Below, piece after piece: positions 18,448-27,762 of a stretch of 64,000 nucleotides of DNA. The translations under genes were made by a program, and so were the position numbers. The stretch is from Herbaspirillum lusitanum P6-12 (GTDB lineage: Bacteria; Pseudomonadota; Gammaproteobacteria; Burkholderiales; Burkholderiaceae_D): contig NZ_AJHH01000397.1 in assembly GCF_000256565.1 (NCBI RefSeq), positions 1 through 64,000 of the forward strand, written 5' to 3'. Position 1 is the stretch's first letter. The number at the start of each line of letters is the position of its first letter. A model generated the notes under the pieces. That model was not told the origin of the DNA. It searched no databases and saw only the letters and a list, made by a program, of their open reading frames with translations.

Positions 18448-19346
18448 GTGAGGCAATGCCAAACCTGAAGTCGATCGACACATGGCTGGAGGGGGTTCGT
18501 GAGTATATTGCGGTGCAGGCGCCCGAAATTCTCGGTGTGCTTGATCTTTACATGGGTGAGGCCCGGTTTGGGCGCAAGTATATTGATAGCGATCTCGCGA
18601 CGATTTCATCGACGGCAACTATTCTGGAAGTTGGGGCAGGGTCATTGCTCCTGAGCTGTCAGTTGGTTCGTGAGGGTTTTCAGGTTTCGGCCCTGGAGCC
18701 GTTAGGCGATGGTTTTTCGCACTTTGACAAGTTACGAAATCTCATCTTGGAGCATGCTCGAATAACCGGTTGCGTGCCAACCCTGTTGAATTTGCCGGCC
18801 GAGAAATTGAGTGTGAACAGTTTTTTTGACTATGCATTCTCGATCAATGTAATGGAGCATGTCAATGACATGCCGGGTGTCGTTGTAAAAGTATCAAACG
18901 CTCTTAAGAACGGCGCCAGATACAGATTCACTTGCCCCAATTATTTGTTCCCTTACGAGCCTCATTTCAACATTCCGACGCTCTTCTCAAAGAAACTGAC
19001 AGAGCATTTCTTTGCCGGAAAAATTTTTGGTCGTCAGGATGTTCCAGATCCCGTCGGCACGTGGAAATCTCTCAATTGGATTACCGTGCCTCTGGTGGTG
19101 AGCGGCGTTAAAAAGGTGCCCGATCTGCATGTCCGCTTTAACAAGAAATTACTGGTATCCACCATTGAGCGAGTGGCGACGGATCCACAGTTTTCTGCAA
19201 GACGTTCCAAGTCAATGCGTACAGTCCTTTCAGCTTTGGTCGCATTGCGCCTGCATTCTTTGTTTGCTCTGATACCAGCTACTTTGCAACCGATTATCGA
19301 TTGCACCATAACAAAAAATCCAAATGTAATCGGAAAGACTAGCTAA
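18444..19346 (+). CDS. Class I SAM-dependent methyltransferase
   Basis: A 300-residue protein with SAM motif I-L-E-V-G-A-G-S near residues 53-60 and an acceptor-site motif S-I-N-V-M-E-H-V near 133-140. The second half is poorly defined and ends with hydrophobic stretches. TTG 18444 was chosen because it overlaps the upstream stop (TTGA) and has GGGAG eight bases ahead; ATG 18456 is the alternative. It overlaps the next methyltransferase by one base, so two distinct methyltransferases are stacked here. Confidence 0.7.
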   Translation: MSEAMPNLKSIDTWLEGVREYIAVQAPEILGVLDLYMGEARFGRKYIDSDLATISSTATILEVGAGSLLLSCQLVREGFQVSALEPLGDGFSHFDKLRNLILEHARITGCVPTLLNLPAEKLSVNSFFDYAFSINVMEHVNDMPGVVVKVSNALKNGARYRFTCPNYLFPYEPHFNIPTLFSKKLTEHFFAGKIFGRQDVPDPVGTWKSLNWITVPLVVSGVKKVPDLHVRFNKKLLVSTIERVATDPQFSARRSKSMRTVLSALVALRLHSLFALIPATLQPIIDCTITKNPNVIGKTS

Positions 19347-19960
19347 TGGCCCAAATCACCAGTGGAATCCGCTCCATATTGTCTCATCCAGCAATCTATT
19401 CCACCTTTCAGAACATCATGGGGGTGCACGCGGTACGCGCAGCCTTGGTGAGCGCTGCGATACGGCCGGAACCAGGAATGCACATTCTGGATATTGGATG
19501 CGGCCCTGCCGAGATTCTTGAATATCTGCCCGGCTCCAGGTATTGGGGATTCGATATCAGCGAACCTTACATTGAGCAGGCACGGACACGTTTTAACGAG
19601 CACGGCCATTTTTATTGCAAAATGTTCACTCCGGACGATTTGGAATATCTTCCAAAATTCGACGTGGTGCTTGCGATCGGCCTTTTGCATCACCTGGATG
19701 ATGAAACTGCACGATCACTGCTGAAATTGACCAAGGCTGCGTTGAAGAGCGGCGGCCGTCTCGTTACTCTCGATCCTTGCATCCACGCCGGACAAAATCC
19801 TATAGCCCGGTTCCTGATCTCTCTCGACAGAGGGCAAAACGTTCGCAATGAAGTGCAGTACCGGCAATTGGTATCGGGGATATATTCCAATTGCAGCGTG
19901 GAAATTCGGCAGAAGCCGGGAATCCCGTATACCCATTGCATCATGGAATGCCGGAATTGA
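19346..19960 (+). CDS. Class I SAM-dependent methyltransferase
   Basis: A compact 204-residue methyltransferase with H-I-L-D-I-G-C-G-P-A-E near residues 46-56 and the core F-D-I-S near 70. A post-motif strand V-V-L-A-I-G-L-L-H-H-L-D is near 106-117. It has no extra domain. Its ATG shares one base with the stop of the previous gene (TAATG). The substrate is unknown; O- or N-methylation of a sugar is the obvious guess from the neighbours. Confidence 0.72.
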   Translation: MAQITSGIRSILSHPAIYSTFQNIMGVHAVRAALVSAAIRPEPGMHILDIGCGPAEILEYLPGSRYWGFDISEPYIEQARTRFNEHGHFYCKMFTPDDLEYLPKFDVVLAIGLLHHLDDETARSLLKLTKAALKSGGRLVTLDPCIHAGQNPIARFLISLDRGQNVRNEVQYRQLVSGIYSNCSVEIRQKPGIPYTHCIMECRN

Positions 19961-20085
19961 AACTGTTTGTTGAAGTGGATGGCGCCGATACGGCGGCCGT
20001 TTGCGAAGACCAGGGCCTGAAAATATCTGCCCGTGGAAGTGATAACCAAGAGATACAGTGCCTGAGGGCGATAGGAACGATATGA
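19948..20085 (+). CDS. Possible 45-codon ORF between methyltransferase and aminotransferase
   Basis: The ORF starts at ATG 19948 inside the end of the previous gene and ends at TGA 20083-20085, which overlaps the aminotransferase ATG as ATGA. It fills the whole 121-base gap. I do not recognise the acidic, otherwise ordinary 45-residue peptide. It may be a real small protein, a coupling ORF, or the relic of a deleted gene such as an acetyltransferase for the RffA product. Only the geometry supports it. Confidence 0.3.
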   Translation: MPELKLFVEVDGADTAAVCEDQGLKISARGSDNQEIQCLRAIGTI

Positions 20086-21212
20086 CAATTCCATTTAATC
20101 GGCCATATATGGTCGGCAAAGAGCTGGATTACATCATCCAAGCCAAGCAAGGGAATATGCTGGCCGGAGATGGCCCTTTTACAAAGCGCTGCCATCAATG
20201 GATAGAGACCAATACCTCGTGCGCGAAAGCTCTCCTGACGCACTCTTGCACCGCGGCATTGGAAATGGCCGCGCTTCTGCTGGATATCAAACCGGGGGAT
20301 GAAATCATCATGCCTTCGTTCACGTTTGTTTCTACGGCGAATGCATTTGTATTGCGTGGTGGCGTGCCTGTATTTGTGGATATTCGTGAGGACACTTTGA
20401 ATCTTGACGAGCGTCTGATCGAAGCCGCCATTACCACTCGTACGAAAGCGATTGTCCCTGTTCACTATGCCGGAGTAGCTTGTGAAATGGATACGATCAT
20501 GGATATCGCAGTCCGTCATGGCCTGCGTGTGGTGGAGGACGCTGCCCAGGGTGTTATGTCCAAGTACAAAGGCAAGGCTTTGGGCAGCATCGGAGATTTT
20601 GGCGCATTCAGTTTTCATGAGACCAAAAATGTGATCTCGGGAGAGGGCGGGGCATTGCTGGTAAATGATAAGTCGGCAGCTTTGCGCGCAGAGATAATCC
20701 GAGAAAAAGGTACCGATCGCAGTCGTTTTTTCAGAGGCGAAGTGGATAAATACACTTGGCAGGAGGTCGGTTCATCTTTCTTGCCTGGAGAACTGATTGC
20801 TGCATTTTTATGGGCGCAACTCGAAGAATCCGAAACGATAACAGCGCGACGACTGCATAGCTGGGAGCACTATCATGCGGCGCTGGCATCGCTCGAAAGC
20901 AAGGGTGTTCTGCGCCGGCCGGTCGTTCCAGACGCATGTCAACACAACGCCCATATGTACTATGTCTTGTTGGCGCCGGGAATAAATCGTCAACAGGTGT
21001 TGGCTGAGTTGAAACGAAATCAGATCAATTCAGTATTTCACTATGTCCCACTACATTCATCGCCTGCAGGACTGCGATATGGACGAGCACATGGGGAATT
21101 GAACTGGACAGTTACGCAATCTGAGCGTTTGGTCAGATTGCCCATGTTTGTCGGACTGGAAGAATCGCAACAGGATCGGGTGGTAGATATTTTTGCTCGC
21201 GCTACCTCATGA
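20082..21212 (+). CDS. rffA: dTDP-4-amino-4,6-dideoxygalactose transaminase (RffA/WecE-like)
   Basis: The 376-residue DegT-family aminotransferase has V-E-D-A-A-Q-G near residues 151-157 and the PLP lysine at 182 in F-H-E-T-K-N, followed by S-G-E-G-G. The opening I-P-F-N-R-P and the length fit RffA, which makes dTDP-Fuc4N from dTDP-4-keto-6-deoxyglucose. RfbA is present at 2.1 kb but no dTDP-glucose 4,6-dehydratase is in the window, nor an obvious N-acetyltransferase partner. ATG 20082 has AGGA five bases upstream. A different keto-sugar substrate is possible. Confidence 0.82.
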   Translation: MTIPFNRPYMVGKELDYIIQAKQGNMLAGDGPFTKRCHQWIETNTSCAKALLTHSCTAALEMAALLLDIKPGDEIIMPSFTFVSTANAFVLRGGVPVFVDIREDTLNLDERLIEAAITTRTKAIVPVHYAGVACEMDTIMDIAVRHGLRVVEDAAQGVMSKYKGKALGSIGDFGAFSFHETKNVISGEGGALLVNDKSAALRAEIIREKGTDRSRFFRGEVDKYTWQEVGSSFLPGELIAAFLWAQLEESETITARRLHSWEHYHAALASLESKGVLRRPVVPDACQHNAHMYYVLLAPGINRQQVLAELKRNQINSVFHYVPLHSSPAGLRYGRAHGELNWTVTQSERLVRLPMFVGLEESQQDRVVDIFARATS

Positions 21213-21374
21213 CGGTGAAGGTGGCTCTCGTCAGAGGAAACACCGACGATTCGCAGCAGAAATATATTGTCCGACTTGAGTCAGAAATATAAAGTATTTC
21301 GGAGTACGTTGACAGTGTTGTCCAGGGAAGCGGGCAACGCTCAGTCGGGGTACTACAACATCCAGTAAAAAATA

Positions 21375-23348
21375 ATGAATATAGATACGTCTCACCCGGT
21401 AGCCGATAATTTGTTTCTGAAGTATGGGCTAGTCACCTTCACTTTTAGCGGGTTGTTCGTCAGTATTTTTGGCGCAGCGTTGGTTGGTCAATGGGAGCAG
21501 AAGTCAGTATTTCTTCTCGCTTCTGCTATCAACATCTATTTCGCTCTTGCCATCTGGGCTGGCGTGAAAAGGTTTCATAATTTTGGCATTGCGATACTCT
21601 TGGCGATTGTTCCATGCGTTCTGTCCCTCCTTTTCAAATTCCAGTATCTGATTCCAGCATTATCCATCCTGTATTTATATTTTCTGATTCGTTCGTTCAG
21701 CCATTCTGGCAACTTCCCTAAAGTTGCATTCATCGGGCTTCCTTTGGTTGCCGTTGGCTATGCCTTGATCATATTGGGCACTCCGCAAGCCACTGACATT
21801 TTTTTTCCATCGAAGATGTTGGTTGGGCAATTCAGTACTGACTCTTTCTTTCATATGGCAATAGCTTCGATGATTGAGCAGTTTGGGCAGGTCAGTATTG
21901 GCGCACACGGTCTTGTTCCAATCAAGTACTACACTCTCTCACATTACTTCTTTGCCTCAATCGCCTATTTGGGGGGGGTGCCGGTTCTTGCCAGTTATTC
22001 GGCAATGTACAGCATCGTGTTAATTCCCCTTTTGTTTTTGTCGATATCTGCAGTTGCAGAAGGCATCTCTGATTCCAGAAGCATTGGCGAATATATCGTG
22101 CGTCAGTTTTTCATCGGTTTGATTTTTTCGGGTTTTCTCGGCTACGGACCGAGCGATCTTTTCGCGCGCTACGCGATGTGGACCTCTTTTTTTTCGTCGG
22201 AATCGTACACGCTCTCAATCATCTTGCTGTGTGCCATGTTGTCGCTGTTGAATATCAAGCGCTTTGGAGTTCACCTGATCGCGGTTTGCGCATGCATTGC
22301 ATTGATGTGTCAGGCGAAGGCCAGCACGGCGGTAATTGCATACGGCCTATATGCGGCGCATCTTCTGTTTTTCAGTTCATTCAAATACAAGCAACGGCTG
22401 ATTGTGTTTGCGGTGTTTACGCTGGTTATATTGGTTTGTTTTAAATCAATTACACCTCAGACATCAGAAATGTTGAAAATTGATTACTTTGACTTTGTAA
22501 AAAATTATGTCCATGTGCAAGACCCCGGGATGTTGAAAGATGTCTCTCTCGGAGATTTCGGATTCTGGGGATTGCTGCTTAAATTTTCCGGTGTATTTTT
22601 TTTCTTCAGCTGGATTTGCCTTGTTCTTGTTGGCAACGCGACATTCTTTTCGCAAGGAACTCAATTGCTCAATGCGAAAGCACTCGTCTACAACGGTGTC
22701 GCTTTGTGCGGGGCGTTTGTCGCCGTAGTCTTCATGGTACTGCCAGGAGGTGCGGTATATTATTTTGCAAACGTCTCGATGTTTGTAGCATTGCCATTTA
22801 TTTTGATTTATATGGGGGCAAGCTTCCGCGTAGCAGGCCACAAACACAAGCTGTTAAGCATCTCCGCGATAATTCCGCTACTTGTGGTGTGCATTGGTGT
22901 CCATCAGTTGAAACCGCAGGCATTGGCATTCTATGACTTGGCACGACACAAATCTGAGCGCCTTCCGGTCACGGACGAGAACGCAAGATTCGCAGACTAT
23001 TTGCATCAATTGGAATCTGTACGGCAAGCAGATGAAACCAAAAAAATGCTGGTATACATTGCGAAAGACAATGTCAATTTTTGGGATGCGCCGACTACTA
23101 CGCCGTGTTTTTCCAAGACTTTTGCGATGGTCGCAGTTTCGGAGCGGCCCGCGCTATTTGGTCTTCAAGACAAATCGCGCTGTGAGGTCTTTTTCTATGG
23201 ATTTAACAGCTATCCAGACGAGCTGTACAAGCTGAGTTCTCGGCAAAAAATATCAGAGAAGGAGTTGCTCGGAGAAGCAAAGCGCTTGGGTTTCGACGGG
23301 TACGTAGAGGTCACTCAAACAGGATGGAATGCACATCGTGCGAAGTGA
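21375..23348 (+). CDS. Large polytopic membrane protein, GT-C-like (unassigned)
   Basis: A 657-residue protein with about 12-13 hydrophobic segments up to residue 510 and a soluble C-terminal part of about 140 residues. Near 156-190 is a loop with D-S-F-F-H-M-A and then Y-Y-T-L-S-H-Y, a D/H-rich pattern seen in uncharacterised GT-C-type membrane proteins that use lipid-linked sugars. That is a family-level resemblance only. A polymerase or ligase role cannot be excluded. A 162-base gap lies upstream. Its position at the end of the plus-strand block suits the final transfer step. It is convergent with the next operon, 24 bases away. Confidence 0.6.
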   Translation: MNIDTSHPVADNLFLKYGLVTFTFSGLFVSIFGAALVGQWEQKSVFLLASAINIYFALAIWAGVKRFHNFGIAILLAIVPCVLSLLFKFQYLIPALSILYLYFLIRSFSHSGNFPKVAFIGLPLVAVGYALIILGTPQATDIFFPSKMLVGQFSTDSFFHMAIASMIEQFGQVSIGAHGLVPIKYYTLSHYFFASIAYLGGVPVLASYSAMYSIVLIPLLFLSISAVAEGISDSRSIGEYIVRQFFIGLIFSGFLGYGPSDLFARYAMWTSFFSSESYTLSIILLCAMLSLLNIKRFGVHLIAVCACIALMCQAKASTAVIAYGLYAAHLLFFSSFKYKQRLIVFAVFTLVILVCFKSITPQTSEMLKIDYFDFVKNYVHVQDPGMLKDVSLGDFGFWGLLLKFSGVFFFFSWICLVLVGNATFFSQGTQLLNAKALVYNGVALCGAFVAVVFMVLPGGAVYYFANVSMFVALPFILIYMGASFRVAGHKHKLLSISAIIPLLVVCIGVHQLKPQALAFYDLARHKSERLPVTDENARFADYLHQLESVRQADETKKMLVYIAKDNVNFWDAPTTTPCFSKTFAMVAVSERPALFGLQDKSRCEVFFYGFNSYPDELYKLSSRQKISEKELLGEAKRLGFDGYVEVTQTGWNAHRAK

Positions 23349-23372
23349 GTTTTTCAGGTCGCCAAAACCATT

Positions 23373-24491
23373 CTAATTGCTGCTATCTGAACGGTGTGCA
23401 ATTGCAGCGACTTCCTTCTTGAGACAGTCTGCGCCTGCGTGGTGGCTATCTTCGAATTCGCTGGCGGTACAGCCAGGAATTTGGGGATTGCGCAAGTTGA
23501 CAAATGAAGATCCGTGCCGATAAGCCAATTCTTTCATCCGAGCATCGATGAAATTGAGCTTGCTTTGAACGTGTTCATTTGCAATCAACGAGTTGTATGT
23601 GGTCGGGTGGTAGACGGGGGCAATCAGGACAATCCTATGCCCACGCTTAGTCAGTACGTTCATGATGGTTGAAAGCCTTTGCACCACGTCAGTATCTACT
23701 TGTTGCCACTCCCGCATGCCGTGAGTGTTACGCTCCAGATAGGTACTGGACAAATAGGAAATTTGTTCTTGAGTGAGAGAAAAACGCGGACAGCCAAAAA
23801 AATGGCCGTCTTGTGCCCGCAGATAAAGTTCAGATTTCGTACTGCTGCAGAGCTTATCGAGTGAAGGGCCCACCGCTATCAATTTTGGCTTGTCCAGGTA
23901 AGTGACATCACCCAAGTGCGTCTTGAAATACAGCAGGCTCTCACGAGTTGTCACGTAGCTCAGGCGATCTTTGGCGCGACTCCAAAAAGATGAATATCCT
24001 TTGATTGATCGAAAAATATCTCCATGGTCAATTTGATATGACGTAAATGGTTGGATCGCGCTCGTCCATCGATCTGATTTTTCCTTTGCATTGAAAAACC
24101 AGGGGTCCATACCCATCCAGATTTCGAGATGCGGGCAGTTACTTTGTTCTATCAGATGTGTCGTTGCCTCAAAGTCCTCGATGGATGGCGCTGCCATCCA
24201 TCCATTGAGAAATTTTCGTTTGGGGAAATTGCTACTGTCTATTCCTCCCAGGGTGCTGCTACTCAGGATCAGCACTTCAGGACAGTCTTTGAGTTGCATC
24301 GAGTCAAAACGGGCGTTAAGCCAAATCCGTTGATCGAACAGGCGATCCCATGTCAGGACTTGATTTTCTTTTTGGCTTTGACTCAGTTCGTAAACAAAAT
24401 TACCTGATTGTTGGCCAGCGATGTCAACGTAAGTATTGAACACGAATGTGGCGAAAATGAATGAAATAAAAATTCCAAAAAAGATTTTCAT
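23373..24491 (-). CDS. SGNH/DltD-like partner of the MBOAT acyltransferase
   Basis: The 372-residue protein starts with one membrane-spanning or signal segment (residues 3-22), so most of it should be periplasmic. It has a small-residue nucleophile-like loop L-I-L-S-S-S-T-L-G near 74-82 and a C-terminal D-S-H-H near 348-351, consistent with SGNH blocks I and V. Such proteins (AlgX, DltD, PatB types) work with an MBOAT partner to pass acyl groups to a polymer. It lies 14 bases after the MBOAT gene. The overall family is not certain from motif view alone. Confidence 0.62.
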   Translation of the reverse strand: MKIFFGIFISFIFATFVFNTYVDIAGQQSGNFVYELSQSQKENQVLTWDRLFDQRIWLNARFDSMQLKDCPEVLILSSSTLGGIDSSNFPKRKFLNGWMAAPSIEDFEATTHLIEQSNCPHLEIWMGMDPWFFNAKEKSDRWTSAIQPFTSYQIDHGDIFRSIKGYSSFWSRAKDRLSYVTTRESLLYFKTHLGDVTYLDKPKLIAVGPSLDKLCSSTKSELYLRAQDGHFFGCPRFSLTQEQISYLSSTYLERNTHGMREWQQVDTDVVQRLSTIMNVLTKRGHRIVLIAPVYHPTTYNSLIANEHVQSKLNFIDARMKELAYRHGSSFVNLRNPQIPGCTASEFEDSHHAGADCLKKEVAAIAHRSDSSN

Positions 24492-24505
24492 TTATTTGTC
24501 GCTTG

Positions 24506-25915
24506 TCAAAATTGAAAATAGAGAAATCGAGACGAGTAATTCATCATCAAAACTGAAGCCGACGCAATCGCGCTGAGAGCGATGAGCTTTGAGCGGGACA
24601 GGTTTTTATATCCAATTTCCAGACTATTGTGCTGGCGCAATGCGATCCAAATGGCTATACCCTCCAATGGGGCAAGCCAAAGCAATGTCGAGCCGTGTAG
24701 TGCGGAGCCTCGAAGTCCATCGGAGCCGACCATGCTCAGGTACCATGAAAAGGTGTGAGTAAGGGAGTCTGATCGGAATGGTACCCACGCAATAACGACC
24801 AGTAGCAAGGTGAGACATCTTTGCGTGAAAGGGGTACAGCGATTCCAGGTGCCTTCTTTGCTGTGATAAAGGACGAGCATCAGTCCGTGAATTAAACCCC
24901 ATAAAGCAAAGGTCCAGTTTGCGCCATGCCACAGGCCGCCCAAAACCATGGTGATCATCAGATTGAGGCGGCGGCGAGCCGGACTGCAGCGATTTCCTCC
25001 GAGCGAAATATAGAGATAGTCGCGCAACCATTGACTGAGCGTAATGTGCCAACGTTTCCAGAAGTCTGCTGGATTCAATGCCTTGTAAGGGCTATTGAAG
25101 TTGCGCGGTAGTTCAATTCCGAACAGGCGACCAAGGCCGATGGCCATGTCCGAATAGCCGCTGAAATCAAAATAGATTTGCAGAGCAAAACCAATGAGCG
25201 CGAGCCATGCCCCGATCATGCCGGCATTGCCAATATCGGAGATCAAAGGATCAATCAGATTCGCGATGCGATCCGCAATCAACACTTTCTTTGCCAGGCC
25301 AATGGCGAACAAGTAAATACCCTCTTCCCAGCGAGGTTTGATGCCATTGTTCGCGATGAGGCTCAATTGAGGGATAAGCTGATTGTGTCGTGTCAGCGGG
25401 CCGGCAATTAGGTGGGGGAAGAACGTTACGAAAGACAAATATTTTAAAAAATTGGGCTCCGAATCAGCATCTTTTCTATAAATGTCTATTACATAAGAGA
25501 TCGTCTGAAACGTATAAAAGGAAATTCCGGCGGGGAGAACGACAGTTAGTGCGAGACGAAGATTAGTATGCAGTAGCGTAGATCCGAATAGTGCCTCGAT
25601 AGATTCTGCTGTATGCAAGAAAAGACCGGAGTATTTGAAGTAGGCCAATAGTCCGAGATTGCACACCAGGGAAATGCATAGATAGAGCTTGCGGTGAGCT
25701 TGTGTTGTCGACGTATAAATTTTCCGCCCAACCCAAAAATCCAAGCCTGTGGTGATCGCCATAGGGATCAGAAACCATATGTGCCCCGCAAATGCATAGA
25801 AAACGGCGCTGCATACCGTGAGCCAGAACAGAAGGGCATTTCTTCTTAGTGCCGCAGCGACCAATAGCGAGAGCGGTAGAAAAACAAAAATAAAATCAAG
25901 CGAATTGAATAACAC
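24506..25915 (-). CDS. MBOAT-family membrane O-acyltransferase (AlgI-like)
   Basis: The 469-residue protein has the typical opening F-N-S-L-D-F-I-F-V-F-L-P and about ten membrane segments. The conserved signature G-L-W-H-G-A-N-W places the catalytic histidine at residue 330, with a second His (G-L-I-H-G) about 11 residues on. MBOAT proteins move acetyl or other acyl groups across the inner membrane onto polysaccharides. The start is GTG 25915. The SGNH-like gene downstream is the likely periplasmic transferase, and two unknown proteins precede it in the same operon. Confidence 0.88.
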   Translation of the reverse strand: MLFNSLDFIFVFLPLSLLVAAALRRNALLFWLTVCSAVFYAFAGHIWFLIPMAITTGLDFWVGRKIYTSTTQAHRKLYLCISLVCNLGLLAYFKYSGLFLHTAESIEALFGSTLLHTNLRLALTVVLPAGISFYTFQTISYVIDIYRKDADSEPNFLKYLSFVTFFPHLIAGPLTRHNQLIPQLSLIANNGIKPRWEEGIYLFAIGLAKKVLIADRIANLIDPLISDIGNAGMIGAWLALIGFALQIYFDFSGYSDMAIGLGRLFGIELPRNFNSPYKALNPADFWKRWHITLSQWLRDYLYISLGGNRCSPARRRLNLMITMVLGGLWHGANWTFALWGLIHGLMLVLYHSKEGTWNRCTPFTQRCLTLLLVVIAWVPFRSDSLTHTFSWYLSMVGSDGLRGSALHGSTLLWLAPLEGIAIWIALRQHNSLEIGYKNLSRSKLIALSAIASASVLMMNYSSRFLYFQF

Positions 25916-26038
25916 TTAACTATGCCTGCAGTAGGATTTGAAATGCAAATGAGGTAGCGAGGAAAAACCTTGATATTTGGTGCGTCTTTTCTTTATCTGA
26001 ACACAAAGATTTTTTCGATCGGTGGAAGAGACACGGCT

Positions 26039-26854
26039 TCACGAATGACTCATGCTGAATTTGTTGTCCGCATACATGCGGCAAAGCATGGGTTTGCTGT
26101 TGTCCGACGGCAGCGTGTCAACCCCGACAACGACCATGGGCGGCAAATTCTTCACTGCACTCATAGCAAAGTCGACACGTCTTGTACTAGAGGGCGGTAA
26201 CACAGTCTGAGTTGTGGCAACAGGTGAGCCAGTCTCTGCATCTAGCAAGGAGTGCCACATATTGTGGGGTGCAGAAGATGGGTTGCATTGATAGAGAATG
26301 ATACTTTGCAAGTTTGCCGTCGCAATATGTTGATTACTGATCCACGGGCCGAATGGTTTATTGTCCGGATCCGCCAAGGATGACGGATGAATCATTGAAA
26401 CCGAGCCATATGCATTTTTAAAAAACTGAAAAAAATGAGCAGAGCTTGGGCCAAATCGCTTGTAGACCTTGCGGCGTGGATGGGCCGGACGCAATTGAAC
26501 CGTGACAACGCCAAGATCTGATTTGATGTTATGCGTTGCGAAAGTCTCATGCACATCAACAAAACGAGATTGAAACTGTGTCAGGCGCTCCTTCAGTTTC
26601 AGGATCTTTCGGCCTTCCGCATCAAAGAATACGATTTCCAGATTGGCTGTGGTGTTTGTGGCAGCAGCCAGGAACGAATAGAAATTGTTGATACATACGT
26701 GGGATGAGATTTCTCCGTCGTCGATGTACATTTGCAGGACAGGTGCGGTCAACGTCAGAGGCGAGACCAGTTGCTTCCATTCTTTCAGCTTGTCCATGGC
26801 AGGCTTGGGAAGCAATTGGCGCACAGCTTCTTTGGTGATAGATACGAGACTCAT
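26039..26854 (-). CDS. Unknown protein with two beta-rich repeat units (B)
   Basis: A 271-residue soluble protein of unknown function, with no signal peptide or membrane segment. It can be divided into two similar-looking parts, each a beta-rich stretch built as a hydrophobic strand, D/N-x-x-G turn, polar strand and then V-D-F/V (for example F-D-A-E-G-R-K then F-V-D-V; L-D-A-E-T-G-S then V-D-F). The same layout occurs twice in its neighbour at 26.9-27.8 kb, which overlaps it by ATGA. The resemblance suggests a small Ig-like or jelly-roll domain family. No enzyme motif is visible. Confidence 0.6.
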   Translation of the reverse strand: MSLVSITKEAVRQLLPKPAMDKLKEWKQLVSPLTLTAPVLQMYIDDGEISSHVCINNFYSFLAAATNTTANLEIVFFDAEGRKILKLKERLTQFQSRFVDVHETFATHNIKSDLGVVTVQLRPAHPRRKVYKRFGPSSAHFFQFFKNAYGSVSMIHPSSLADPDNKPFGPWISNQHIATANLQSIILYQCNPSSAPHNMWHSLLDAETGSPVATTQTVLPPSSTRRVDFAMSAVKNLPPMVVVGVDTLPSDNSKPMLCRMYADNKFSMSHS

Positions 26855-27762
26855 TGCAGAATGTCCTTGAAGAAAGGGAGTTGGCTCAACTCACGCAATG
26901 TCGCCAGTCTCGTCGCGCCGCCGATTTTTTTTCCGTAATAGATGGGGGGCAGTGAATGTTCCGCCGCGAGCGTTTGCTGAACCTCGTCCGTATTGAGAAC
27001 AAGGGGAAGCACTGTTGCGTCAGGACATACCACGTATAGCGTGAAAAATTGAACATCATCGGCAGGACGGAATGCAGCCTGCTCTCGCAGTATCTTTTTG
27101 AAATCAATCAGAATTGCCTGAAATGGGCTGACTATTTCGATCCATTTCGCAACGCAATGTCCATCCGGATTCAGCAGCACGCAATGCAGGCGTGCGTCTT
27201 TTGTGTAGTTTGTCGTGAAAGACGTGTGAATCACACTGAGATAGGTATTGAGCGTATTCGAGATACAAATTTTTGGCGCTTGGATGAGTGTCGACCAGTC
27301 CTTGGCCACTTTGTCATAATTCATCGCGCCACATTGATACAGCACGCCACTGGCAAAGCCGTCGTCACGAAAATATTCCACGTAGTGGTCCTGGGCGCCG
27401 ATCAATGCCCAGATTTGCTTTGGTTCGATATCGACGGTTTGCCGATCTTGACTGATATTTTGTAGCCGAGTAGGGATGAGGTGAAAGATGATGATCCGGT
27501 CTGCGTCATCGGATTCCCATTGTCGGCAATCCAGCAATATGGAAGTACCTGCTGCCAGGTGGGCAATTCCTGTTATTTTTTTCTCTGCAGTTTGTTGTGG
27601 CCCATAGACAGTCAAATCAATTTGATAGTCACATGCGAAACCGTGGGTTTCATCTGACTTATTGAGTAGCGTAACGCGAGTATGGAATCCGAGCGAACGA
27701 AGTGTTCTGATCTGGAATGTGTGTATGGCATCAAGTCGGAAGTCATGTAGGGCTGCGCTCAC
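26851..27762 (-). CDS. Unknown protein with two beta-rich repeat units (A)
   Basis: The 303-residue product opens the minus-strand operon. GTG 27762 has GGAG ten bases upstream; no ATG lies near. It has no export signal or membrane helix. Like the next gene it shows two repeats (residues about 20-90 and 165-250) with a strand, G/N turn and closing strand ending in D-F or D-C (for instance L-N-P-D-G-H-C then I-L-I-D-F). I do not recognise a family. Its partners, an MBOAT and an SGNH-like protein, suggest a role in polymer modification. Confidence 0.6.
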   Translation of the reverse strand: MSAALHDFRLDAIHTFQIRTLRSLGFHTRVTLLNKSDETHGFACDYQIDLTVYGPQQTAEKKITGIAHLAAGTSILLDCRQWESDDADRIIIFHLIPTRLQNISQDRQTVDIEPKQIWALIGAQDHYVEYFRDDGFASGVLYQCGAMNYDKVAKDWSTLIQAPKICISNTLNTYLSVIHTSFTTNYTKDARLHCVLLNPDGHCVAKWIEIVSPFQAILIDFKKILREQAAFRPADDVQFFTLYVVCPDATVLPLVLNTDEVQQTLAAEHSLPPIYYGKKIGGATRLATLRELSQLPFFKDILQ

